64,000 bases of DNA, from positions 62,001 through 126,000 of the forward strand of contig CACBCS010000003.1 of the NCBI GenBank assembly GCA_902537815.1, read 5' to 3'. Both the position numbers and the translations under genes were made by a program. This stretch comes from an uncultured Pseudohongiella sp. Lineage in GTDB: Bacteria; Pseudomonadota; Gammaproteobacteria; Pseudomonadales; Pseudohongiellaceae. This document shows, one piece after another, positions 7,393 to 16,853 of the stretch; position 1 is the first letter of the stretch; each line of letters begins with the position of its first letter. The notes beneath the pieces are model-generated. The model ran no database searches. It had not been told where the DNA came from and was given only the letters and a program-made list of their open reading frames with translations.

Positions 7393-9318
7393 TTGTCAGC
7401 GCGAGTCCCATCCCAGTCCGGCGCCTTGCGACTGTTTACTGCAGGATTTCTCCTGCTGGCAGTGGTCAAAACGTGTCTGGCATTCGAACTTGACCTGTAC
7501 AGCGACGAAATCTTCTACTGGCTGGCCTCAACACAACTCGCTTTAGGGTACAGTGACCTGCCCTTCATGACTGCTCTGCTTGTCCGTCTCGGCAGTTCTC
7601 TGACAGACAGCAGCGCATTGGCGGTCAGATCCATATTTCTTGTGATGGGCAGCACTGTGCCATTGCTGGTATACTGGTTGGCCTATCCGATCACCGGCAA
7701 GCAGGCCGCCCGGCAGTCTGCGCTGATTTCGCTCTGCCTTCCTCTGGGCGGGTTTCTTGGGCTTCTCGCGGTACCTGACGTTCCGTTAATCTGGTTTGGC
7801 TTAATTGCCTTAGGGGCATTTGAGCGTGCCCTGCGAACTGACTCGGCTGCTTGCTGGATACTGACTGGCCTGTCAACTGCCTGCGGACTCAGTACGCATT
7901 ATCGATTTGTCTTATATCCACTGGCTGCACTTGGATTTCTGTTCATTTCCCGTCGATCAAGAGAACATTTTCGCAATCCCTTGCTCTACCTTGCCATGCT
8001 TATCGCAGCGACAGGGCTGGTGCCGATCCTCTGCTTCAACCTAAACAACGGGTTAAGCAGCGCCAGTTTTTATCTAATTGACCGACACCCGTGGGAATTT
8101 CATGCAAGCGGGCTACTGCACATCTTCAAGCAAGCGGGACTGGTTACACCACCGCTCTACCTGTGCTTTCTCCTGGCTCTGATGCGGCTTTTCAAACAGG
8201 CTCAGCGGGAGGAAGCCGCGGCCCTCTTGTTTAGTGTCTCCATTACCAATTTGCTGGTCTACATGCTGCTGGCCCCATGGACCGACGCAAACAGCACATC
8301 AGTTCATTGGCCCCTGTCTGGGTATTTTCCCCTGCTGGTCGCGTTACCTGACACCCTCAGCCAGGTTGGCAACTGGATTGAGCAGCGGCGCACTGCCATC
8401 AGCGGGAGCGGCGCGGTTCGTATCATCTTGACGCTGGGCTTTACCGGTACGCTTACCGGATTGGTTGGGGTGGGCTCTCAGGCCTATCAGGAACAGCTGC
8501 AGCCAGTTTTTGGAAAAGGCGTTCTTTCTAACAAGATGGCCGGATGGAAACCCTTCAGTGAGCATACCCGTCAAGTGCTGCGGAGCGAGTTCTCTGATAA
8601 ACGCCCTCTGCTGATTACGGATAATTACTATACCGCTGCCCAGCTGAAGTTTGCCGGATTTACGAACAGGGTGATCACCTTGGACCGGGATAAAGCTGTT
8701 CGGGACGGCAGGGCCACACAGCTGGCTTTGTGGCGAATGGACGCCGGTGCTATTCAGGAGTATGGCGGGCAGCCTGCGCTTTACATCACCGAAGACACTA
8801 CGCTGCTGCAAGCAGACAAAATCGATCTGATGACGGAAATGTGCCGCGTCAGCCAGACGGTTCGTCCAAGCACCCCGCTCTCACTGTTTGAGGGAGACAA
8901 GGAGTTCTCTTTCTACGTAATCGATGAGCTTGCCATGTCGGAACCGGGCTTGGAGGACCGCGCCCGGCCCTGCCCATATCCCATCATTGCCTGGATTGAC
9001 ACGCCCGACCATGAGGACGTGGTGCGCGGCCAACTGACTGTCACAGGCTGGTCCTATAGCGAAGATTTGGGCATCGAAACTGTCGAACTCATGCTCAATG
9101 GCAAGACCGCCCATCCATTGCAATATGGGGTGCCAAGACCAGACGTCGTGCGTAATCAGGATGTGATGAGCGACCCGAACCGGCCCAATCTGGGCTTCAC
9201 CGGAACATGGAATAGCCTGAGTGTCGCCAACGGCACCTACACACTCAGCGTGAGCTTACGAAACCGGGGTGGAGAGATCCGGAATTATGGCGAGAGACAA
9301 ATCGTGATCGACAACTAG
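7393..9318 (+). CDS. GT39-type membrane glycosyltransferase with C-terminal Ig-like domain
   Basis: A 641-residue protein of the ArnT/PMT-like superfamily. The first luminal loop carries the acidic DLYSDEIFYWLAS motif expected to bind the polyprenyl-phosphate sugar, followed by about ten membrane helices up to residue 380. A soluble periplasmic part follows. The last 95 residues (VVRGQLTVTGWSYSEDLGIE to the end) look like an Ig-like or carbohydrate-module beta sandwich. Acceptor unknown; candidates are lipid A, glycans or lipid-linked sugars. The start is TTG at 7393 with GGGAGAG five bases upstream. Its TAG stop overlaps the stop of the convergent next gene. Confidence 0.75.
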   Translation: MSARVPSQSGALRLFTAGFLLLAVVKTCLAFELDLYSDEIFYWLASTQLALGYSDLPFMTALLVRLGSSLTDSSALAVRSIFLVMGSTVPLLVYWLAYPITGKQAARQSALISLCLPLGGFLGLLAVPDVPLIWFGLIALGAFERALRTDSAACWILTGLSTACGLSTHYRFVLYPLAALGFLFISRRSREHFRNPLLYLAMLIAATGLVPILCFNLNNGLSSASFYLIDRHPWEFHASGLLHIFKQAGLVTPPLYLCFLLALMRLFKQAQREEAAALLFSVSITNLLVYMLLAPWTDANSTSVHWPLSGYFPLLVALPDTLSQVGNWIEQRRTAISGSGAVRIILTLGFTGTLTGLVGVGSQAYQEQLQPVFGKGVLSNKMAGWKPFSEHTRQVLRSEFSDKRPLLITDNYYTAAQLKFAGFTNRVITLDRDKAVRDGRATQLALWRMDAGAIQEYGGQPALYITEDTTLLQADKIDLMTEMCRVSQTVRPSTPLSLFEGDKEFSFYVIDELAMSEPGLEDRARPCPYPIIAWIDTPDHEDVVRGQLTVTGWSYSEDLGIETVELMLNGKTAHPLQYGVPRPDVVRNQDVMSDPNRPNLGFTGTWNSLSVANGTYTLSVSLRNRGGEIRNYGERQIVIDN

Positions 9319-10241
9319 AGAGGTCGGAGTACCTCAACGGCAATCCGCCATTCGTTGCTTTTGGTCAACCGCCACAAGCGCAGATAGTTGCGACTGAATC
9401 CGACCTGCGCCTCTTCCGGGTTGGTAGACATTATCCCGTAGGTGAAGCCCATTTCTCCTGACTCGCTTAGATATCCGCCCATCGATTCCAGACTGACGGG
9501 TGTCGTCGTTTTCAGCTGGTCATCAAGATAGGCTCCATAGACTGAACTGGCAACCTCGCCCCCGATGGCGGGGCCCATACCGGGTAAATATACGCGTATG
9601 TTCTCCATACCGTAGCGCAGCAGGGCCCTTTCGCCCCCGCGGATGTTAATCGAGCGCCCAAAAAGCGTGTCAGCATCAAACAGGGCCTGCATGGTGCTAC
9701 CGATTTGCTCCGAAGTTGCCGGCAGCGCGGTTTCTTCGAAGACAGGCTGCGTGTCATAAAAGTTTGGCTCAACTTCCAGTGACAGAAATCCGGGGATAAA
9801 GGCAAACATATCAGCTGCAAGTTTCCATTCCCCGGCCTGCTTCCACCAAACCGAAACCAGATGACCGAAGCTGTTGGCATTACCCTCGTCATCCGCAGTG
9901 ATGCTCACCATCGGCCCGGCTGACAATCCGAGATCACCTGCCCGGGATACGTCGATGTAATGCGACTCCCAGGTCAGATCGTTGCCCCGAAAGTCGGGCG
10001 ACGAATACTCCTCCAGAGCGTCCACCGGCCCTTCTTCACGAAAGACCACGGACCCCTCGCCCAGGAATTCCAGAAATGCCTGGGATCTTCCGATCTCTAG
10101 CGCCCGGTCAGCGTAGGTCTGATCTGCAGCAGCAAGTTCGAGCCAGTACTGGTAGTGGCTGCGCTCCTGCGCACGAGTGCCGCCCGCCAGCAGGACGGCT
10201 GCAGCGAGGAACATCAAATGAAAACACCGATCATTACGCAT
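9315..10241 (-). CDS. Secreted protein with two NTF2/SnoaL-like domains, function unknown
   Basis: A 308-residue protein with an N-terminal signal peptide (FLAAAVLLAGGTRAQ, cleavage near 25). Two repeats end in similar strands: FGHLVSVWWKQAGEWKLAAD near residue 130 and FSRNYLRLWRLTKSNEWRIA near the C-terminus. This is the pattern of DUF4440/SnoaL-like NTF2 folds, so I infer a tandem NTF2-like periplasmic protein. No catalytic residues can be assigned. It shares four bases (CTAG, both stops) with the convergent glycosyltransferase gene. Confidence 0.6.
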   Translation of the reverse strand: MRNDRCFHLMFLAAAVLLAGGTRAQERSHYQYWLELAAADQTYADRALEIGRSQAFLEFLGEGSVVFREEGPVDALEEYSSPDFRGNDLTWESHYIDVSRAGDLGLSAGPMVSITADDEGNANSFGHLVSVWWKQAGEWKLAADMFAFIPGFLSLEVEPNFYDTQPVFEETALPATSEQIGSTMQALFDADTLFGRSINIRGGERALLRYGMENIRVYLPGMGPAIGGEVASSVYGAYLDDQLKTTTPVSLESMGGYLSESGEMGFTYGIMSTNPEEAQVGFSRNYLRLWRLTKSNEWRIAVEVLRPL

Positions 10242-10522
10242 TGGCGAAAGCTAGCACCGGTGGCCATGTAAGGCCAGATTCTGTTGGTTAAGGCGCTTAA
10301 AGCATTTCCTTACGCAAGACGAAATACCCACTGTAACACACTGTTTTTTATCAACTAATTAAGCTGTTTCTAATGAAAAAAACGCGTGAGTGCCAATTCC
10401 AGATCAGATCGCTTGGCCGCCAGGGTCTATCCTGTGACACTGAAAAAACCCGTCGTTTGTCGGAGCTATCACTCCAAACAGCGGTTACAGGCGCGTAAAT
10501 TGCCATCCCCAGAGCCGTGGTG

Positions 10523-10550
10523 TGGTCAATACATTCGCAGTCGATATAAT
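10523..10550 (+). promoter_or_regulatory. Putative sigma-70 promoter of cysE
   Basis: TGGTCA at 10523-10528 and TATAAT at 10545-10550 are separated by 16 bases. Transcription would begin near 10557, just ahead of the ATG at 10579. This rules against the longer in-frame start at 10522. The rest of the gap from 10242 shows no gene. Confidence 0.6.
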
Positions 10551-10578
10551 AAGTGCATTCGATTGGGGCAATAACATC

Positions 10579-11370
10579 ATGTCGTCACAGATCTGGCAGC
10601 GACTTCGGTCAGAGGCTGAGTCAGTTATCCAGCGAGAACCGCTGCTGGCAAGTTACGTTTACGCCTGCGTGCTCAATCATAACAGCCTTGAATCTGCCCT
10701 TGGCTTCATCCTCGCAAACAAACTGTCTGATGATGTGATGCCCGCAATCTCCGTGGGCGAGTTGTTTGAATTTGCTTTCGTCACTTCGCCTGAACTGATC
10801 CACGACGCCGCGTCAGATATCCTGGCCGTGCACGAACGTGATGCCGCTACCCGGTCCTATTTGCAGGCGATCTTATTCCTTAAGGGTTTTCAGGCTATTC
10901 AGGTACACCGCCTCGCGCATTGTCTCTGGCAGAACGATCGAAAAGAACTCGCACTGTTTATACAGAGCCGCAATTCTCAGGTTTTCGGCGTCGATATTCA
11001 CCCCGCTTGCCGGATAGGGCGCGGCATCATGCTGGATCACGCAACGGGAATTGTCATAGGGGAAACCACCGTGATCGACGATAATGTCTCTATTCTGCAG
11101 CAGGTCACTCTTGGCGGTACCGGCAATGAGCAGGGTGACCGTCACCCCAAAATAAAATCTGGCGTCCTGATCGCAGCAGGCGCCACCGTGCTCGGCAACA
11201 TCACAGTCGGCGAAGGCGCAAAAATTGGCGCTGGCAGCGTCGTGCTCGCAGATGTCGCCCCGCACACGACTGTGGTCGGAATACCCGCCACGGAATCAGG
11301 CAAGCCGAATTCTGAGGCACCGGCCGAAACCATGCAGCAAAACTTCCTGGCAGACTCCGACAACGGTTGA
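10579..11370 (+). CDS. cysE: Serine O-acetyltransferase
   Basis: CysE acetylates L-serine with acetyl-CoA, the first step of cysteine synthesis. From ATG 10579 the protein is 263 residues, similar to E. coli CysE (273). An N-terminal helical domain (EPLLASYVYACVLNHNSLESALGF begins it) leads to a left-handed beta helix of hexapeptide repeats with catalytic His in GRGIMLDHATGIVIGET and the DRHPKI loop. The last residues vary from E. coli, so feedback or CysK binding by the C-terminus cannot be judged. Start chosen by homology and by the promoter position. Confidence 0.92.
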   Translation: MSSQIWQRLRSEAESVIQREPLLASYVYACVLNHNSLESALGFILANKLSDDVMPAISVGELFEFAFVTSPELIHDAASDILAVHERDAATRSYLQAILFLKGFQAIQVHRLAHCLWQNDRKELALFIQSRNSQVFGVDIHPACRIGRGIMLDHATGIVIGETTVIDDNVSILQQVTLGGTGNEQGDRHPKIKSGVLIAAGATVLGNITVGEGAKIGAGSVVLADVAPHTTVVGIPATESGKPNSEAPAETMQQNFLADSDNG

Positions 11371-11455
11371 CCGTCTAACCGGGCAAACTGGACAACAGGC
11401 GCGCGCCTGCCCCAGTCACCTGCATGAACTGATTGAATCCCGCTAAATCTTCACG

Positions 11456-12871
11456 TCAAAGATGCTCTTCAGCAAAAGCGGCCAGAATAGAGCGAGGAAC
11501 GCCCTGCAACAGAACGTTCCCACCGTGCTGAAACCCTTTGAATCTCTCGGTCAGGTAAGTCAAACCCGAACTGATCGGCGTCAGATAAGGCGTATCTATT
11601 TGGGAAAGATTACCTAAACAGATCACCTTCGAACCGTTGCCGGCGCGAGTCACGATCGTCTTGATCTGATGAGGCGTTAAATTCTGTGATTCATCAATGA
11701 TAATCAGACTGCTCTGGAACGATCGGCCCCGGATATAATTCAGTGATTTAAACATCAGCGGCACTTTGTCCAGAACATACTCAACACTGCTTCTACAGTT
11801 CTCATCCTCAAGATGCAACGCCTCGAGATTGTCGGTGATTGCCCCCAGCCAGGGCTCCATCTTCTCCTCCTCTGTCCCTGGCAGAAATCCGATATCCTCG
11901 TCCAAGCCCTGAGTGCTTCGCGTAACTATGATGCGACGGTACAGTTTAGTGGCGACTGTCTGCTCAATAGCCGCGGCCAGCGCAAGAATCGTTTTCCCTG
12001 AACCTGCCGACCCGGTCAGGTTCACCAGGTGAATCTGTGGATCCAGGAGCAGATTCAATGCCATAGCTTGATACAGATCCCGTGGCTTCAGGCCCCATGC
12101 CTCAACCTCCATCAATCCGGGTCGGCTGAGATGCAAAAGCGTGACCGACTCGTGATCTGACTCCAACACACGAGCGACAAACCCCATCTCATCATAAATA
12201 AACTGATTCGGGCAGACCTCCCCCTCGAACAATGCGCGCGGCAGCACATGCTGAGTGCTTCCGTCCCGATGAATGGTCTCAACGGCATCGACCTGACTCC
12301 AGAAGTCACCCTCAAACTCAATATAGCCTTTGTTCAGGTGCTCGATGTCACTGAGCAGTTGATCACTGTGGTAGTCCTGGGATTCAATTCCCAGTCCGCG
12401 AGCCTTAAGGCGGACATTGATGTCTTTGGTGACCAGCACCACCTTACGGTCCGGGTGTCGCTGCTTGAGGAAACCGACGTCATTGAGAATTTTGTTGTCG
12501 TTGATATGGGTAGGCAGCTTAACGACGTTATCCGGTATTTCAGTCATCAGGACTGACAGATTACCGCCCCGGCTGGCGGCGTCAGAGCGCTGAATAGCCA
12601 CGCCGGCTGAGACTTCTGCCGGACTGGCCTGTCCGAGCTGATTATCCAGCTCCCGTATTGCTTGCCGGCAATCTGCCGCAATGGAATGTCGCCCACTTTT
12701 GAGCGAATCGAGCTCTTCTAGAACGATAATGGGGATGACGACATGATGCTCGTCAAAATTGAGAATGGAAGTTGGATCGTGAACTAATACATTGGTGTCT
12801 AAAACATAAAATACCGGGTTGGAGGAGATACTGCTGTCAATTTTTTGCTCGACAATTTTCGCTTCGCCCAT
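11456..12871 (-). CDS. PIN domain-PhoH ATPase (PhoH2/YlaK-type)
   Basis: A 471-residue fusion. Residues 20-155 are a PIN ribonuclease domain with acidic residues D25 (VLDTNVLVHD), E52/E53 and D150. Residues 260-471 are a PhoH-type P-loop ATPase with Walker A GSAGSGKT at 287-294 and Walker B LIIIDESQN around D393-E394. Such proteins are described as RNA-unwinding RNases; the cellular substrates are not established. It stands alone and convergent to cysE. A second, PIN-less PhoH lies at 57.4 kb. Confidence 0.88.
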   Translation of the reverse strand: MGEAKIVEQKIDSSISSNPVFYVLDTNVLVHDPTSILNFDEHHVVIPIIVLEELDSLKSGRHSIAADCRQAIRELDNQLGQASPAEVSAGVAIQRSDAASRGGNLSVLMTEIPDNVVKLPTHINDNKILNDVGFLKQRHPDRKVVLVTKDINVRLKARGLGIESQDYHSDQLLSDIEHLNKGYIEFEGDFWSQVDAVETIHRDGSTQHVLPRALFEGEVCPNQFIYDEMGFVARVLESDHESVTLLHLSRPGLMEVEAWGLKPRDLYQAMALNLLLDPQIHLVNLTGSAGSGKTILALAAAIEQTVATKLYRRIIVTRSTQGLDEDIGFLPGTEEEKMEPWLGAITDNLEALHLEDENCRSSVEYVLDKVPLMFKSLNYIRGRSFQSSLIIIDESQNLTPHQIKTIVTRAGNGSKVICLGNLSQIDTPYLTPISSGLTYLTERFKGFQHGGNVLLQGVPRSILAAFAEEHL

Positions 12872-13060
12872 AAATCATGAAACCCCTTTTACGACATTGA
12901 GACCGATGATAAAAACTTTTTACCTGTGACGCGTCCTTCCTCCGTGTGTGAAATAAATTGACTGTGTTATTCACTGCGTCGGCACTGTAGGGCCAAAGCT
13001 TTAGGTCCTCCCGCAATCAGGCTTCCATCACTCAATGCGTTGGAGATAGTATCGATGAAT

Positions 13061-14455
13061 TTACGGGCTGCTGGGGGCAGACAAATAGATCAGGGTTGCG
13101 GACGCCTCCACCGGACGGCCTGCATGCAGGCGCGGACGAAATTGAAGTTGTTCCAAGCGTGCAATCATTTGTTCTCGAAACTCGGGAGAAACCGGCGCAG
13201 GCTGCACCAGACTGACGTTAAGTGGCTGAGCGACCGTGCGTTCCTGCTTTCGACTGATAAAACGGGTTATCTCCATGACACCGGAAATATCAAAGCTGAA
13301 CAGCGCCGCATTCCTGACCGCACTGAACTGCTGCGTTACTGGGTCGGGTGAACTGGTGTACGGGAAGCTAGGCCCCCACTCCGCATAAAAAAGCTGTGCG
13401 TGATCTGTCTCTGCTTCAGGCTCAGGCTGCCGAAAGGAATCAAGCTCAGACTGTTCAACCTTTACCCCCTGCCCGAATGTCGAGGCCGCCGCCAGTGAGC
13501 TATGGAAATCATGCACCGGCAGGACGCTCGGAGTCGCAAAAAAATCTTCCAGTGCGTCTGGCTGCCGGCCGGCATAGGAAAGCTCTTCGTATGAACGCCG
13601 GTAGGCAGCCAGCGCCGCATCCTCTTCATTGAACAGTAAATGCCAGTCGGCGGTATAGAGGTTTGCCATCGCAGCGCCTTCCAGATCAAGCTGGGCCAAC
13701 TGTATGGACCGCAACTGATCGAGCAAGCCCAACCCGGTCACGTAAAAATAACGTCGCATATCATCACGCTCCCGAACCAAATCGGCGCCGGGAACAATCT
13801 GACGCAATTCCCAGCCTGTTTTACCGCCCTGCTCAACTGCCACAGCCTGCAGGTGCTGCTGTCTAACTAGGGAGTAGATGATGGGCACAAGACGTAAATC
13901 TGTTGCGCCCCAAAGCCTCTCAGCAGCACCAAGAGCCAACCAGTTGACGTGGGCTGCGCGCCGAAAGTGGAAGGTCTGAAACTCGTAGCTGTCTTCGCTA
14001 ATGCCGCGGAGATGGAGCTCGTTCACAGCCATCAAATCAGCAATTAAGGCGCTGTCTACCCGATCTGATTTCGTCCTGTGCAGCCAAAAAAGGTGCTCAA
14101 GCTGTTCTCGGGCGCTGTCCCAGTCGCCCCAGTCGCCGTAATTTTCAACCTTCATCCTCACCAGAGGGATTTGAGATCGGGTGTAGAGACCCTCAGACAC
14201 TCTGATGACCTGTGCCGCCCGGTCAAGCATCCGATAAGCTTCAGCGAACCGACCCTCATCGCGATAGAGATCGGCCATTTCTGTCAGAGCCGGAACGAGC
14301 TGTGTGCTGTTATTGCCGAATTCAGATTCCAGCTCAGTCAGGACCGCCAGACCGCGCTCCAACCGACTGTCGGATTCAGGCAAGAGCTGAGCCAGGCTGG
14401 CAGAACTCAGAAAGAGCACCAGAAACAGACAGCCGCTTGTAGTTGCACATTTCAT
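13061..14455 (-). CDS. Secreted TPR-containing protein with TonB-like C-terminal end
   Basis: From ATG at 14453-14455 the protein has a clear signal peptide (FLVLFLSSASLAQ). Helical repeat segments resembling tetratricopeptides follow (LVPALTEMADLYRDEGRFAEAYRMLDRA and a later YTADWHLLFNEEDAALAAYR). The last 60 residues (LEQLQFRPRLHAGRPVEASA) resemble the TonB C-terminal strand region. The upstream in-frame Met at 14512 would bury the signal peptide, so it was not used. Function unknown; likely a periplasmic scaffold. Confidence 0.6.
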   Translation of the reverse strand: MKCATTSGCLFLVLFLSSASLAQLLPESDSRLERGLAVLTELESEFGNNSTQLVPALTEMADLYRDEGRFAEAYRMLDRAAQVIRVSEGLYTRSQIPLVRMKVENYGDWGDWDSAREQLEHLFWLHRTKSDRVDSALIADLMAVNELHLRGISEDSYEFQTFHFRRAAHVNWLALGAAERLWGATDLRLVPIIYSLVRQQHLQAVAVEQGGKTGWELRQIVPGADLVRERDDMRRYFYVTGLGLLDQLRSIQLAQLDLEGAAMANLYTADWHLLFNEEDAALAAYRRSYEELSYAGRQPDALEDFFATPSVLPVHDFHSSLAAASTFGQGVKVEQSELDSFRQPEPEAETDHAQLFYAEWGPSFPYTSSPDPVTQQFSAVRNAALFSFDISGVMEITRFISRKQERTVAQPLNVSLVQPAPVSPEFREQMIARLEQLQFRPRLHAGRPVEASATLIYLSAPSSP

Positions 14456-14608
14456 AAACTGCAAAGCCTTTGCATCGATTGTCTCAGCGTTCCTGCCCCA
14501 TTTGCGCCCCACGCCGGGGGCTGATAACCGGAACAGCGATACGCTGGCGCTTGCACGCTTCTTTCTTTAGACTCTTTGACAAACCGTAGCTTACAAGAGG
14601 CAAAAGGC

Positions 14609-15034
14609 ATGAAGAAACTGTTAAAACACGTACTGACATCACTTTCACTGTTTATCCTGGGTTTCGGAACGAGCACCTTGCTTAATACGACCGCTCAGGA
14701 TCAAGTGGTTTATGAGTTAAGAACCTATACCGCCACTCCGGGCAACCTCGATAATCTCCATGCGAGGTTCCGAGACCACACCACACGTATTTTCAGCAAA
14801 CATGGGATGGAAGTCGTAGCCTACTGGACGCCTACGGATCCCGAAAAAGCCGAGGGCACATTGATTTACGTGCTGAAACACAGCAGTCGGGAAGCCGCCG
14901 ACGCCTCTTGGGCGGCGTTTATAGCCGACCCGGAATGGACAGCCGTGGCAGAGGCATCTAATGCGAACGGCCCTATTCTCGGCGGGATCGAACGTGAGTA
15001 CATGATTGCAACGGACTACTCACCCCTTCAGTAA
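14609..15034 (+). CDS. Exported NIPSNAP-family protein
   Basis: 141 residues from ATG 14609. After a signal peptide or anchor (HVLTSLSLFILGFGTSTLL) comes a dimeric ferredoxin-like NIPSNAP domain: VVYELRTYTATPGNLDNLHA, then HGMEVVAYWTPTDPE and ASWAAFIADPEWTAV. NIPSNAP proteins in bacteria are poorly characterised, so no reaction is claimed. It is monocistronic; AAGAGG lies about nine bases before the start. Confidence 0.8.
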   Translation: MKKLLKHVLTSLSLFILGFGTSTLLNTTAQDQVVYELRTYTATPGNLDNLHARFRDHTTRIFSKHGMEVVAYWTPTDPEKAEGTLIYVLKHSSREAADASWAAFIADPEWTAVAEASNANGPILGGIEREYMIATDYSPLQ

Positions 15035-15168
15035 AGGCACCCATAGTCACTCTCAGTCACGCACACTAAGAGACGAGCGGCGTTTATGCGGGTTTGTTGC
15101 GGGCCGTTCATCAGCATTCTCGGTGGAAGGCTGCCCCAGGCATTGCGCGGCGGCGGCCCGGCGGCGTA

Positions 15169-15327
15169 TCAGCCATAAGCCAGCTGCAGCAATTCCCGCA
15201 CCGATTCGATCTGCGTGAACCAGTAGATCGCAGAAAACACGATAAAGGCTTGCGCCACAACCAGTGCCGCAGCCTGGTCGTCTTTCATCTTAGCGTCTTT
15301 ATTCTCTGAAGTTATTTCATCAGCCAT
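15169..15327 (-). CDS. 52-residue single-span membrane protein, unknown
   Basis: A reverse-strand ATG at 15325-15327 opens 52 codons ending in TGA at 15169-15171. The N-terminal half is acidic and polar (MADEITSENKDAKMKDDQ), then a hydrophobic helix AALVVAQAFIVFSAIYWF, then a short amphipathic tail. It lies 42 bases downstream of the two DUF6644-like genes on the same strand, so it is probably their third cistron. The Shine-Dalgarno is weak. Coding potential is inferred from the clean hydrophobic pattern and position. Confidence 0.55.
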   Translation of the reverse strand: MADEITSENKDAKMKDDQAAALVVAQAFIVFSAIYWFTQIESVRELLQLAYG

Positions 15328-15369
15328 GTGATTTATCCGAGTGTTATTGAACGGATTGCATTCCCTGTT

Positions 15370-15954
15370 TCAGCCGCTGAAACCTATCCATCGGCCAGTG
15401 GCAGCGACCATGAACCATGCCAGCATTGACGCCACCGCAACCATTTTGACCACAACAGGATTCAAATTTTGAATGTCGTGGCCGAGCAGAGGCCGGCGAA
15501 TCTGAAAGTGGAACAGCATGCCCGCCGAGAGAGCCAGCATTTTGAACCAATAAACCGGAAGATAGTAAATCTTGGTCGCCACTCCGCAGGCCATGAAGAT
15601 GCCGGTTGCGAGACAAATGGACAAACCGAAAACAAAAACCCTGTGGGTCCGCTCTACCACTGTCTGCACGGGCACATCAGTCAGGACAACTCCCAGCAAC
15701 CGTCCATCGCCCGCTAGAACGCAACCGCCAAGCAAAGCCAGACCCAGCAAGTGAACGGCTTCAACAAAGGCAAACGCAGCCCCCCAGGTTTTCCCGATCA
15801 CACCGAACCAGGTAGTTTCCAACCACTCGAATACACCGAGCAGCGAGGGATAAACAGCTTCCATGGCACCGCCGTAGGCAAGCATCAATAATGTCAGCAG
15901 CGCCGCCACAACAGTCAGAGTTCGTGGGTAGGAGGTCAACATTACAGCTTTCAT
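15370..15954 (-). CDS. DUF6644-like integral membrane protein (copy A)
   Basis: 194 residues with about five membrane helices. It aligns with the next gene upstream over most of its length: E65-x-x-H68 in VEAVHLLGLALLGG, LTDVP then ER near residue 100, TGI near 118, KM near 139 and FH149. The two conserved intramembrane histidines suggest heme or metal binding, but that is inference. 20 bases separate it from copy B, so the two are co-transcribed. Family assignment to DUF6644 is from memory of its pattern. Confidence 0.6.
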   Translation of the reverse strand: MKAVMLTSYPRTLTVVAALLTLLMLAYGGAMEAVYPSLLGVFEWLETTWFGVIGKTWGAAFAFVEAVHLLGLALLGGCVLAGDGRLLGVVLTDVPVQTVVERTHRVFVFGLSICLATGIFMACGVATKIYYLPVYWFKMLALSAGMLFHFQIRRPLLGHDIQNLNPVVVKMVAVASMLAWFMVAATGRWIGFSG

Positions 15955-15974
15955 CGTTTTTTCCTCTCTGCGTC

Positions 15975-16544
15975 CTAGAACCGCGTCTGACCGTCTACAC
16001 AGCCAGAAACGATATCAATCAGTGTGTTAGGGCTTGTATTGCAATCGAACCAGTCATAGGCAATAAACCGGCCGCACACTACAACAATTGACCAAAAAGT
16101 GAGTGACAGCATCGCGCCAAGGCGGATACGGCTCGGGGCTCTTGGCTCGATATCCCATGTAGCTACCGACTCATTCATACGTTTGTGAAACAGAAACGCG
16201 TTCACCGCGCAAGCCACGAGAAGCACCATCTTAATCCGGAACCAGAGACTCTGCGAGGTGCGCACCGGCACAGCATAGAACAACAGGATTCCAGTAATGA
16301 ACATTGCGGCAAAACCGATCAGCATCGGCACATTAAGGCGTTCGGCGATCCGGCTGGCAGGTACGTCCGGTAGGGCCAGGCCCAACATACGCAGATCGAT
16401 CAGAAACAGCATGCCAAGACTCACCATCAGGGTAAGAACATGGGTCGATTCGACCCAATTGTACATATAGTAGGACTCGTGAAGCATTCTGCTCCATTCG
16501 GTATCGTCCAGCCATACTGCTAGGTTGTAAATGAGCTCATTCAT
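15975..16544 (-). CDS. DUF6644-like integral membrane protein (copy B)
   Basis: 189 residues and about five membrane helices. Shared with copy A: E32-x-x-H35 in VESTHVLTLMVSLGM, then DLRMLG, LPDVP, ER, TGI, KM and FLFH120. It starts at ATG 16542-16544 and is the first gene of the three-gene set running to 15169. No characterised homolog is recognised. The pairing of two divergent paralogs suggests a hetero-oligomer. Confidence 0.6.
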   Translation of the reverse strand: MNELIYNLAVWLDDTEWSRMLHESYYMYNWVESTHVLTLMVSLGMLFLIDLRMLGLALPDVPASRIAERLNVPMLIGFAAMFITGILLFYAVPVRTSQSLWFRIKMVLLVACAVNAFLFHKRMNESVATWDIEPRAPSRIRLGAMLSLTFWSIVVVCGRFIAYDWFDCNTSPNTLIDIVSGCVDGQTRF

Positions 16545-16853
16545 TGCAGAGCTGTCCTCCCCTGATGCCGACAGCGCGAGCCAATGTATCCCGCTGCCCC
16601 AAGCTTCTTATGTAGACGCTAACCGGGCTCACGGCCAGAGCCGGCCATCGCCTGAGCGTTTGAGTGTTTCTTGATTCCCTAGTCGTCGTTTGAACAAGGC
16701 CGCAGAGATCTCTGCCCTACGTCTTTCCCGCAAAACTGAATGTCTGCAAGCCCGGCAAAAGGAATTTGAGTATTATTTTGGCAGGTTGGTTTCAAAGCCT
16801 TTGCCGCGGGTCAAGAATAACCTACCGCTTTAGTGAAAATCCAGCGAACCCCG
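16545..16853. other. Intergenic, no gene seen
   Basis: 309 bases between the DUF6644-like set and the AraC gene, both on the reverse strand. No open frame, RNA gene or strong hairpin was seen. It should hold the promoter of the DUF6644-like set. Confidence 0.5.

Noticed and set aside
11396..11409. 14-bp palindrome CAGGCGCGCGCCTG between cysE and the PIN-PhoH gene
   Set aside because: GC-alternating palindrome without loop or T-run; could occur by chance.
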